Shown here: one piece after another, positions 1 to 7,266 of the stretch
Numbering within the stretch: the first letter of the stretch is position 1
How the letters are laid out: each line of letters begins with the position of its first letter
NCBI GenBank assembly: GCA_964415795.1
Contig: CAYQBN010000001.1
Span: forward strand, 1-64,000
DNA length: 64,000 nt
Direction of reading: 5' to 3'
Origin: CALITV01 sp964415795
Lineage (GTDB): Bacteria > UBP6 > UBA1177 > JAKLFG01
Translations under genes and position numbers: made by a program
The notes under the pieces: model-generated
What the model was told of the DNA's origin: nothing
Database searches by the model: none
Seen by the model: the letters and a program-made list of their open reading frames with translations, nothing else

Positions 1-120
1 AAGCGAAACCGGAGCCGGCGCCCGCACCCGAAGCGAAACCGGAGCCGGCGCCCGCACCCGAAGCGAAACCGGAGCCGGCGCCCGCGCCCGAAGCGAAACC
101 GGAGCCGGCGCCTGCGCCCG
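1..120 (+). repeat. Four tandem 30-bp in-frame repeats
   Basis: Four head-to-tail 30-bp units run from base 1 to 120. Units 1 and 2 are identical, unit 3 has one change and unit 4 has two. Each encodes one AKPEPAPAPE decapeptide, so the array is coding and can change length without a frameshift. It probably continues beyond the window edge. Confidence 0.95.
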
Positions 121-458
121 CACCTGTCCCCAAACAGAAACCGACGCCCTCTGCCAAACCGGCATTACAACCGAAATCGAATCCTACCGTAAAACCTGCA
201 GGAGCCTCCTTCGAGAAATTGGTGGCCGAAGGCAATCAGGCGATTGCCGAACAGCGTTTCAACGACGCCATTCACTCTTACAAGGATGCACTCAAACTCA
301 ACCCGCGTGCCGGAAAAGTTCATAAATACCTTGGCATCGCCTATGCTTCGATGGGTAACGCTGCCAAGGCATGCGAACATTACAAGAAGTACCTCGCGAT
401 GGTGCCTGACGCTCCCGACCGCGCACAAGTCGAGCAACTGACCGCCGACTGCCCCTGA
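1..458 (+). CDS. Proline/alanine/lysine-repeat protein with C-terminal TPRs (5' partial)
   Basis: The reading frame enters from the left edge (first full codon at base 3) and ends at TGA 456-458, so the N-terminus is missing. The visible part starts with a 10-residue repeat of the type AKPEPAPAPE, four copies, followed by a Pro/Lys-rich stretch. It ends with about 80 residues that read as two tetratricopeptide helical hairpins, including a FNDAIHSYKDALKLNP segment. Repeats of this kind usually form an extended spacer through the periplasm or a flexible linker, and TPRs bind other proteins. This fits a TonB-like or scaffold role, but that is inference. rsmD follows after 9 bases, so the two are probably co-transcribed. 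Confidence 0.75.
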   Translation, partial: AKPEPAPAPEAKPEPAPAPEAKPEPAPAPEAKPEPAPAPAPVPKQKPTPSAKPALQPKSNPTVKPAGASFEKLVAEGNQAIAEQRFNDAIHSYKDALKLNPRAGKVHKYLGIAYASMGNAAKACEHYKKYLAMVPDAPDRAQVEQLTADCP

Positions 459-467
459 GGGGCACTC

Positions 468-1028
468 ATGTTCCTCCGGATTACCGCTGGATTCCTCAGA
501 GGACGCAAGATACCTCTCGCCGACGAGGCGATCCGTCCCACTGAGGAGAAGGTGCGCGCGGCGCTCTTCAATACGCTCTTTGCGCTCCGTGACCTCGACG
601 GTGCTCTTTTCTACGACCTGTTCGCCGGAAGCGGCGCAGTGGGCATCGAGGCGATAAGCCGTGGTGCCGCAGAGGTCGTTTTCACTGAACGTGACCGGAA
701 ACGGGTCCGTTTTTTGGATGAACGACTCTCGGCGCTCGGCATTGCCGATCGCGCTCGGGTGGTCTGCGCCGACGCCTTTTCATCGCGGATAAAGGAAATC
801 CTTCCCCGCCCTGCCGATATCGTTTTCATTGATCCTCCTTATGCCGAGAGAGAACGACTCATGCCGCTCGCCGCACAGTGTATCCGGGAACAAATCGTGG
901 CACCTGAAGGCGTTCTCATTATCGAGAGTGATTGTCCTCTGCCGGATGATGTAGAAGGGTGGCAGAAAAAAGAAAAGCGCTATGGGGACACTTATCTATC
1001 GTTCTTCATACGGAGAGAATCATGCTGA
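468..1028 (+). CDS. rsmD: 16S rRNA (guanine966-N2)-methyltransferase RsmD
   Basis: RsmD methylates N2 of a guanine in the 16S rRNA of the small subunit, using S-adenosylmethionine. The 186-residue protein has the normal family length. It shows the N-terminal MFLRITAGFLRGRKI segment, the RPTEEKVRAALFN segment, the SAM-binding DLFAGSGAVGIEA motif and the catalytic DPPY motif near residues 121-125. The ATG at 468 is preceded by a GAGGGG ribosome-binding site that overlaps the end of the upstream gene. The next gene starts inside its last codons, so translation is likely coupled. Confidence 0.95.
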   Translation: MFLRITAGFLRGRKIPLADEAIRPTEEKVRAALFNTLFALRDLDGALFYDLFAGSGAVGIEAISRGAAEVVFTERDRKRVRFLDERLSALGIADRARVVCADAFSSRIKEILPRPADIVFIDPPYAERERLMPLAAQCIREQIVAPEGVLIIESDCPLPDDVEGWQKKEKRYGDTYLSFFIRRESC

Positions 1029-2014
1029 TGAGATTTTGCTTTGCCCTTGTTTGTTTCGTCACCCTCGCCGCATGTTCCGGCGGAAGCGAGACAAAACCTT
1101 CTTTCGATGCCGATACGCTCCTGCAACCCGACGGCGCCGAGAATCTCCCTGACGCCGACAGCGGAACCGATGAAGGATTCGATAATATCACCGAAGAAGA
1201 CTCTGGCACTACGGATGAGGACGTGGTAACCTTCGATCCTGACGAGATCGCACTCTCCGACGAAGATACCGACGCGGCGAGTGGGGAACCGTGCACCGTG
1301 CTCTTCGGGAGTCCGAACGAAAAAACGGGGCTCACCGCCGAGCAGTGTCAGCCACGGTGCAACTGCGAGGGTAAGTTTTTCGAGCCGCCGGCCTACACCG
1401 AGGAGGACATCACAGCGCTCCTCGCGATGGTGCCGGTCAATCCCCCCGCGGAGTTGACCGAAAACCCCTACGAAAAGCCCGAGGAACATCAGCCGATACC
1501 GGGAACGGTCTGCGGACTTATTCGCGACGACAGCGTTTTCAACGGCTACCGGCTCGAAACCTTCGCAAGCGAACAAGCGGCACTCGCGGCGGGTGCGTAT
1601 CTCACCCACTGGGACGCCTGCGGCGTCTGCTCGACGCTCGCCGACCTCGTCGTCTACATGCGCCACCCCGATCTCACCGATCCGGTACGCCAGTGCGGCA
1701 TCAACAACCTCGGCAACAAAGACGGGAACATCGCCTGCCTCCAAGAACTCGGCTTTACCCTGCCGTGCGCCCAGATCTGGTACTACAACACCCAGAACAC
1801 GCAGAAGGAGTGCTTCTCGGTCTGCATGGCGGCGCTCGACAAGCCCTATCACAACCCCGACGGATCGCTCAACGACTGCTTGCTCTGCGACGAGGAGAAA
1901 TCGGGCGCAGTCTTCAAAGCGGTGGCAGGACGCACGCGGCGCAACACCGGTCTGCCCTCATCCATGTGCCGTCCCTGTGACGAGGTCCAGCCGGTCTTCC
2001 ATTATTATTGGTAG
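1022..2014 (+). CDS. Cys-rich acidic-linker lipoprotein, unknown function
   Basis: Lipoprotein precursor of 330 residues. The signal peptide ends in a LAAC lipobox with Cys18 as the lipidated residue. An Asp/Glu/Thr-rich linker follows to about residue 90. The rest is a cysteine-rich domain with a HWDACGVCS motif, a VRQCGI segment and several further C-x-x-C or C-x-x-x-C pairs that probably form disulfides. I do not recognise a characterised family; the HWDACGVCS module recalls uncharacterised secreted proteins of some protists, which is only a memory-based impression. The start at 1022 sits six bases after GGAG and overlaps the rsmD stop; ATG 1028 is an alternative. It is probably translated with rsmD. 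Confidence 0.8.
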   Translation: MLMRFCFALVCFVTLAACSGGSETKPSFDADTLLQPDGAENLPDADSGTDEGFDNITEEDSGTTDEDVVTFDPDEIALSDEDTDAASGEPCTVLFGSPNEKTGLTAEQCQPRCNCEGKFFEPPAYTEEDITALLAMVPVNPPAELTENPYEKPEEHQPIPGTVCGLIRDDSVFNGYRLETFASEQAALAAGAYLTHWDACGVCSTLADLVVYMRHPDLTDPVRQCGINNLGNKDGNIACLQELGFTLPCAQIWYYNTQNTQKECFSVCMAALDKPYHNPDGSLNDCLLCDEEKSGAVFKAVAGRTRRNTGLPSSMCRPCDEVQPVFHYYW

Positions 2015-2038
2015 GGGCGCGGACACGCCCGGGGCAGA

Positions 2039-3133
2039 TCAGTTGCCGTCCCAGCCGGCAATGCGGGCGAAGAGCCACCATGCGGCGCGCCCCTTCAGCA
2101 CACAGTTGAGCTTCGCCTGTTCGGGGCTGTCGGAATGGGCGCATTCGGTGCAGAGACCGGTAAGCGTCGCGAGTTCCGAATCGGGATTCTCGGAGATCCA
2201 TTCGACCGCCCAGTTGCCGTCGTCGTAATCGAGATTGTCATACATGCCCTGATCCCAGAAATAATTCCCGTCGGGGTCATGCGCCTCGATGTCGGCGAAA
2301 TCGAACAGTATCCGCTCGTGCTCGGCGCAGTGCTGGCGGATGAGCGTGTTGTTGTAGTGGATGCCGTTCTCGGTCATGTCCTCGCCGGTTCCCTCTGAAT
2401 GCCCCGTCATGAACACGAAGATCACCGGATGATCCGCCGCACGCGGTTCGGTGCCGCCGGGACCGTATTCGGCGATGAGTTTCTCCATGTTGTCGACATA
2501 CCGCTGGGCATCGTGGCCGTTTATCGAGCACCATGACCACATGACGACATTGATATGGTAGTTGTTCGGATCGTCAAGAAGCGCACGGGTCTGAACGACC
2601 CACGGAGTATCGCCGTTCTCATCCACCCAGTCGCCTTGACTGAGGTCAGCCGCCTCACCGGGAATGCCGTAGTCGTCAAGATCGAGTCCTGCCGAGCCAT
2701 CGTCGCTCCACTGATAGGTCGTCCCGAAAGGACCATGAGCCATGAGCGCATTCATGCCAGAAATGAGTTGACTGCCGTGGGAGGTGTGTTGATAGGCGAT
2801 GTGGAGGTTGTTCTTCGCCGCGGTTATCCATTCCGAGGGGATCGCAGACAAATCGGTGTTCGTATGGCCGATGACCATGCCGCCGCCGGCCACGGCATCG
2901 GTGTCGGTCGCCGTTTCGTCAGTGACCGTTTCGTCAGTGACGACCTCGTCGGTGACGGCGGTGTCGGTCGCCGCTTCATCGGTCACGGACTCGTCGGTGA
3001 CCACGGTATCGGCATCGTTCGGCACAGGGCCGTCGAACACGATGTCGGTGTCGTTACCGCTGCTTTTCGTGCCGTTACAGGCGCACAAGAGCGCAAGCAA
3101 CATCGTCGCAGAGATGCCCATAAATCTTTTCAT
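2039..3133 (-). CDS. Secreted lipoprotein with HTSHGSQL motif, possible SGNH-like hydrolase
   Basis: Precursor of 364 residues with a signal peptide (MKRFMGISATMLLALLCAC, lipid Cys19). A TDE-repeat linker of about 45 residues follows, then a globular domain. The domain has the motifs IAYQHTSHGSQL, NVVMWSWCSING, FVFMTGHSEGTG and ILFDFADIEAHDPDG, and repeats His, Asp and Glu in positions reminiscent of SGNH/GDSL-type esterases. No substrate can be inferred. The longer ORF to 3178 is rejected because a strong promoter lies just upstream and the lipoprotein signal starts at 3133. Three late cysteines (CTECAH...NC) may form a disulfide or bind metal. It is downstream of rmuC but has its own promoter. 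Confidence 0.75.
   Translation of the reverse strand: MKRFMGISATMLLALLCACNGTKSSGNDTDIVFDGPVPNDADTVVTDESVTDEAATDTAVTDEVVTDETVTDETATDTDAVAGGGMVIGHTNTDLSAIPSEWITAAKNNLHIAYQHTSHGSQLISGMNALMAHGPFGTTYQWSDDGSAGLDLDDYGIPGEAADLSQGDWVDENGDTPWVVQTRALLDDPNNYHINVVMWSWCSINGHDAQRYVDNMEKLIAEYGPGGTEPRAADHPVIFVFMTGHSEGTGEDMTENGIHYNNTLIRQHCAEHERILFDFADIEAHDPDGNYFWDQGMYDNLDYDDGNWAVEWISENPDSELATLTGLCTECAHSDSPEQAKLNCVLKGRAAWWLFARIAGWDGN
2895..3011 (-). repeat. Degenerate TDE/TDT tripeptide-type repeat in a lipoprotein linker
   Basis: The linker of the lipoprotein encoded here is built from short units such as VTDE, ATDT and VTDET. At DNA level these are imperfect repeats of a GTCGGTGAC-like core. The repeats keep the frame and give a very acidic, probably unfolded spacer between the membrane anchor and the folded domain. 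Confidence 0.8.
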
Positions 3134-3166
3134 CTTGTCTTTCCCCGATCGTTGATGAACAAAATG

Positions 3167-3195
3167 ATGGTACGCCACGAACGGATGATTGTCAA
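3167..3195 (-). promoter_or_regulatory. sigma70-type promoter fused to the rmuC stop codon
   Basis: On the minus strand the -35 is TTGACA (3195-3190), the spacer is 17 bases and the -10 is TACCAT (3172-3167). The TGA inside the -35 is the rmuC stop codon. The promoter points at the lipoprotein that starts at 3133. Confidence 0.75.
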
Positions 3196-4406
3196 GGCTC
3201 GGAACTCGGCCCTTGCAAGCGCCGCGGGTCGCGGCCCATCTCGTCGAGTTCCGCCATTTTCTTTTGCGGATCGCCCAGTCCGAGTGAGAGAAGCCGCTCG
3301 CCTTGCGGACGCACCTGCCGCTCGTAACTGCCGACCGCCTTGTCGTAGTGCTCGTTCATTGAGCGGAGCGCGTTCCCCATCTTGTCAAGGTGCTCGGTGA
3401 AGGTGGCGACCCGCCGGTAGAGTTCTTGGGCCGCCTCGCCGATGGCGCGCGCGTTCTCTGCTTGTTCCGACTGCTGCCAACTGACGCTCACCGAGCGGAG
3501 AAGCGCAATGAGCGAGGCAGGTGTCGCGAGGAGTATCTTCTTCGACGCGGCCCACACGATGAGATCGCGGTCGGCCTCGAGCGCCGCGCTGAAGAGCGAC
3601 TCGGCGGGAAGGAAGAGAACGACATGGTCGAGCGCGTTGGGGAACTGACGAGGGTAATCGCGCTTCGCGAGCGCATCGATGGTCGCCTTGAGTTTTCGGG
3701 CGTGTTCGGAAAGAAGCCGCTGGCGTTTTTCGAGATCGCTCTCGTTCACCGCGGAAAGGAATTCAAGATCGGGGACTTTTGCATCAACGATGATGACGCG
3801 GTTCCCCGGGAGGTGAACGATGAGATCGGGACGCCCCTCATCACCGCTTACCTGTTCGACGAAATCGCAGTGAGCGCTCATGCCGGCCGCCTCGACGACC
3901 CGCCGCAGGGTCTCCTCGCCCCACTTGCCGCGCGCCTGTCCCGCCGAAAGAACCTGTCGGAACTTTTGCGTCGCGTCGGTGAGTTCCTGACTCCGTTTGC
4001 TCAAGTCCTCAAGTTGTTTTTTTACCTCACCGAGCGCACTCTGTTGCTGGTGTTCGCTCTGCTGGAGCCGCTGTTGGTAGATCTTCAACTGCTCTTCGAG
4101 CGGTTTGAGCGCCGCAAGACGCACCTTCTCGAACTCCTCCTTTGCGAGGTTCACGACCGCGGGTGCCTGTTCCTTTATCTGGTCGGCCGACAGCGCTTTG
4201 AACGACTCCTTGAGCGTCGCGATGCGCCGCTCTTCCTGTTCTCTGAGATCGGCGATCTGGCGGTTGAACAACTCCTCCTGTGCGGCAGCCCGGGCACGGA
4301 TCTCTGCCGTCTCGGCGGCAAGGCGCGCCGCGGCGATACGCGAGGCGACGAACCATCCGGCGCCAAAACCGATGACCATGGCGACGATGATGGCGATCAG
4401 TTCCAT
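3192..4406 (-). CDS. rmuC: DNA recombination protein RmuC
   Basis: RmuC family proteins limit DNA rearrangements at inverted repeats and have a predicted nuclease-like core. The 404-residue product has an N-terminal membrane segment (residues 1-22), a long Glu/Gln/Arg-rich coiled coil to about residue 150 and the RmuC core. The core includes RGKWGEETLRRVVEAAG, the PDLIVHLPGNRVIIVDAKVP strand-loop with a PD...DAK nuclease-like arrangement, and LFLPAESLFSAAL. A GGAGGAG ribosome-binding site precedes ATG 4406. It lies 10 bases after the AddA-like gene, which groups three DNA-repair genes in one operon. Confidence 0.93.
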   Translation of the reverse strand: MELIAIIVAMVIGFGAGWFVASRIAAARLAAETAEIRARAAAQEELFNRQIADLREQEERRIATLKESFKALSADQIKEQAPAVVNLAKEEFEKVRLAALKPLEEQLKIYQQRLQQSEHQQQSALGEVKKQLEDLSKRSQELTDATQKFRQVLSAGQARGKWGEETLRRVVEAAGMSAHCDFVEQVSGDEGRPDLIVHLPGNRVIIVDAKVPDLEFLSAVNESDLEKRQRLLSEHARKLKATIDALAKRDYPRQFPNALDHVVLFLPAESLFSAALEADRDLIVWAASKKILLATPASLIALLRSVSVSWQQSEQAENARAIGEAAQELYRRVATFTEHLDKMGNALRSMNEHYDKAVGSYERQVRPQGERLLSLGLGDPQKKMAELDEMGRDPRRLQGPSSEP

Positions 4407-4416
4407 TATCTCCTCC

Positions 4417-7266
4417 CTATACCTGTTCTACCGGGTTTTTCTCATCGTCCACAAACAAAAGATAGGCTTCGACAGGACGCCCGGGGAAGAGATCCACGAG
4501 CATCTTTCGATACTTTTTCATTTGGTCACGGTACTTCTCGAGAAGTGTCCCGCTCCGATGGCCAGTTTTGTAGTCAATGAGCGTGATGCGGTCATCCGCG
4601 ATGATGAGGCGGTCGACGATACCGAATGTCTCGCGGTTCGACAGGTGCTGTTCGGAGAGCACCTTCCCGGGACGCGAGAGTATCGTACGAACTGTGGCGT
4701 CACGCAGAAATCGGGCGAGCACCTTCAGTTCCTCGTCGGTAAGATCGATCGTTTTCGGCAAATCGAGTTTCGGCGAAAGTTTAGCCAACGCCGCGTGTAT
4801 CCTGATGCCGCGTTCGATGCCCGCCTCGATCTCGGCCGAACGGAAGGCTGGATCCATCTCGTCGGTGCTCGATGACTTTGCGACGGGGGTAAGCGTCGCC
4901 GGGGAGAGGTCCTCACGATCTTCCGGCTTTTTCGATACAGCGCCATAATCATGCCGGTGACCGAACTCGGTCTTTGCGAAACCGGAGATCGGTTCCCGTG
5001 CGGCGTCGACCATCATCTCTCCGAACCCTTTCACCTCTCCATCCTTGTTCGCCCTCACGAGAATGGTAAGGCTCTGTTTGGCACGGGTCGCAGCGACATA
5101 GAGCAGGTTCGCCGTTTCGGCGCTTTTTCTGCCTGCTCCCTCCTCGGCAGCCCGGGCGATGGCGCGTGCCTCGGCGATCGGCGCCGTCCCAAGGAAATCG
5201 AGTTTCATCGGCGACAGATCGAGCGGACAGTTGTCGCGCGGATCGGCGAGTCCCTCGTCCTTTTCTTTTTCTTTCCACAGCACGAAGACATGGGGGAACT
5301 CGAGCCCCTTGGCACCGTGCATCGTCGCCAGTTTCACCCGGTCGGAATGCTCCCCTTCCGGCACGGTGACGAGGTTCCCTACCGTCCGGAGGTATTTCAG
5401 GAAATCAGCGGCACTTTGGGCACCGGGGCGGTCGAAATAAAGTTCCCCTTCGTTCCACAGCGTTTCGACGACCGATCGCGGGAAATGCGGCGCAAGTTCG
5501 CTGATCGCCGCGGCGATAACGGCGAAGCGATGCGGTTGTGCACGACGGGCCATCTCGGCGGTCAAACGGCGTACGACCTCGATGAGATCGCCATAGCCAA
5601 GTTCCGCGAGCGCCCGTCCCACGAACTCCTCCCCGCCGCCGAATATCGCCGCGAGCGCGAGGTAGAGCGCCGTCCCTTCGCGTAGCGAGAGCAGTTCGCG
5701 TCCCGTAAGGTCAGACGTGCCGATCGGTGGTTCGCCGTTCGCTCCCGGTTCGGACAGTTTCTTCGCCGCCTGTACAAGGTGCCTGTGTGTACGGCACAGG
5801 ACGGTGATGTCGCCCCACGCGCAGTTCGTCTCGGCCTGCCGTTTCCGTATCTCCGCAACGAGCGTTTCATAGAGCGGTCCGTCGGCGCTTCCGGAACAGG
5901 CGACCGGTATCACCGCGACCGAGGAAAGGCCAGCGTACGGCTCTTTCCGCTTATCGGCCGGCGGCGCCTCTTGTCTGTCACCAGCGCTTTCGGTGCCGGC
6001 GAACAGTCTCTTGGTGAGGTTGTTGAAAAAGGCAATGAGGAGCGGGGTTGAACGCCAGTTATATTTGAGTCGGTCGGTGTGAAGTTGTCCCGAACGAACA
6101 AGCGGTGCAAGCCACCGCTGCAGCCGGTCAGGGTCGGCACCACGCCAGCGGTAGATCGACTGTTTCCAGTCACCGACGAAAAAGAGCGATCGCGCTCCCC
6201 TTCCCGTTTCACCGATGTCGGCGGCAATATCCTCCAAAAGCGGTTTCAGAAGGTCCATCTGCATCGCCGAGGTGTCCTGAAACTCATCAAGCAGAAGGTG
6301 CGCCGTCCGGTGGTAGCCCCGTTCGTAGATGCGAGCCATCAATTCAGGGCGGTCGGTGACATTATCGCCGTCGAGGGCCAAAAGTTCGCGCGGCACATCG
6401 TCGAAGAAGCGACGATCGAGTTCCCGTTTGACTGCTTCGACCGTCGCCATACGCAGTTCGCTGAAGTGTTTGAGGAGCGCGCTCCGGAGCCGCGCGGTGT
6501 TGATAAGATACTCGGCGAGGAGCCGCCTCATGGGCGGATAAAGTTCCCTCAGTTTCGCGTAGGCGGCGGTCTTCCGGTCAGAAGCAGCGACATCTACCTG
6601 TTCCACATCGGTTTTGAGGAATAGCGCTTTTGAAAGATCAACCTCATCGAGCGATCGCGATAAAGGCGTTACTACCTGTTTACGGAGATTGCCCTTTGTC
6701 TCCTCTGCCACCGATGCAACCTCCTCGCGCAGTTTGTCGTATGCCGCCCTGATGCGTTCCTGCTTCGCCCGGAGCTCATCCACAAGGTCAGACGGGCACT
6801 CCCACGCCGCGAGCGCATCGCGGTTCTCGTCGAGTTCGCGTAGGAGTTCCTCGGGCATGATCTTCAGGATGCGCGACGCGATGAGTATCCGCTCGGTGTC
6901 GGCGACGACCGCCGGATGGGTGAAGAACCGCTCACCGGCGAGTTTCTCGATGATCTTCTTTTCATGTTCGTCTGCCATCTGCGGCACATACTCTTCGGTA
7001 GCGAGAATCTGGTGGAACAGAGAGTCTATCGTCGAGTAGCGGACCTGCGCTGCCCGCATGAGAAGGCGCAATTTCACCGCCGGATCGCTTTCTTCCGCCG
7101 TTATGTTGTCGAGTATCCGCTTTTCCATCTCGGCCGCCGCCGCGTTGGTGAAGGTAATGGCGACGATGAGCGCCGGATCGCCCGCGATGAGTTCGCGCAC
7201 CACCGCGGTGAGTTGATGGGTCTTTCCCGCCCCTGCCGAGGCGGTCATGAGGTAACTCGTTCTCAT
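4417..7266 (-). CDS. addA: UvrD/RecB-type helicase-nuclease, AddA-like subunit
   Basis: Superfamily 1A DNA helicase with a C-terminal nuclease, the AddA half of an AddAB-like double-strand-break processing enzyme. Visible motifs: Walker A TASAGAGKT (residues 8-16), DEFQDTS (motif II), GDWKQSIYRWRGA (motif III), YNWRS (IV), TMHGAKGLEF (V) and LYVAATRAK (VI). The C-terminus carries a RecB-type nuclease with DRLIIADD and LIDYKTGH. The length, 949 residues, is shorter than Firmicutes AddA (about 1,200). Its start overlaps the AddB stop as ATGA, so translation is coupled. Assignment to AddA rather than another RecB-like branch rests mainly on the neighbouring AddB-like gene. Confidence 0.88.
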   Translation of the reverse strand: MRTSYLMTASAGAGKTHQLTAVVRELIAGDPALIVAITFTNAAAAEMEKRILDNITAEESDPAVKLRLLMRAAQVRYSTIDSLFHQILATEEYVPQMADEHEKKIIEKLAGERFFTHPAVVADTERILIASRILKIMPEELLRELDENRDALAAWECPSDLVDELRAKQERIRAAYDKLREEVASVAEETKGNLRKQVVTPLSRSLDEVDLSKALFLKTDVEQVDVAASDRKTAAYAKLRELYPPMRRLLAEYLINTARLRSALLKHFSELRMATVEAVKRELDRRFFDDVPRELLALDGDNVTDRPELMARIYERGYHRTAHLLLDEFQDTSAMQMDLLKPLLEDIAADIGETGRGARSLFFVGDWKQSIYRWRGADPDRLQRWLAPLVRSGQLHTDRLKYNWRSTPLLIAFFNNLTKRLFAGTESAGDRQEAPPADKRKEPYAGLSSVAVIPVACSGSADGPLYETLVAEIRKRQAETNCAWGDITVLCRTHRHLVQAAKKLSEPGANGEPPIGTSDLTGRELLSLREGTALYLALAAIFGGGEEFVGRALAELGYGDLIEVVRRLTAEMARRAQPHRFAVIAAAISELAPHFPRSVVETLWNEGELYFDRPGAQSAADFLKYLRTVGNLVTVPEGEHSDRVKLATMHGAKGLEFPHVFVLWKEKEKDEGLADPRDNCPLDLSPMKLDFLGTAPIAEARAIARAAEEGAGRKSAETANLLYVAATRAKQSLTILVRANKDGEVKGFGEMMVDAAREPISGFAKTEFGHRHDYGAVSKKPEDREDLSPATLTPVAKSSSTDEMDPAFRSAEIEAGIERGIRIHAALAKLSPKLDLPKTIDLTDEELKVLARFLRDATVRTILSRPGKVLSEQHLSNRETFGIVDRLIIADDRITLIDYKTGHRSGTLLEKYRDQMKKYRKMLVDLFPGRPVEAYLLFVDDEKNPVEQV

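Noticed and set aside
1..120. CRISPR-like direct repeats
   Set aside because: There are no spacers; the units are directly joined and in frame within a coding region.
992..1852. 286-codon minus-strand ORF across the Cys-rich lipoprotein
   Set aside because: It lies opposite a lipoprotein with a signal peptide and lipobox; low complexity with no family match.
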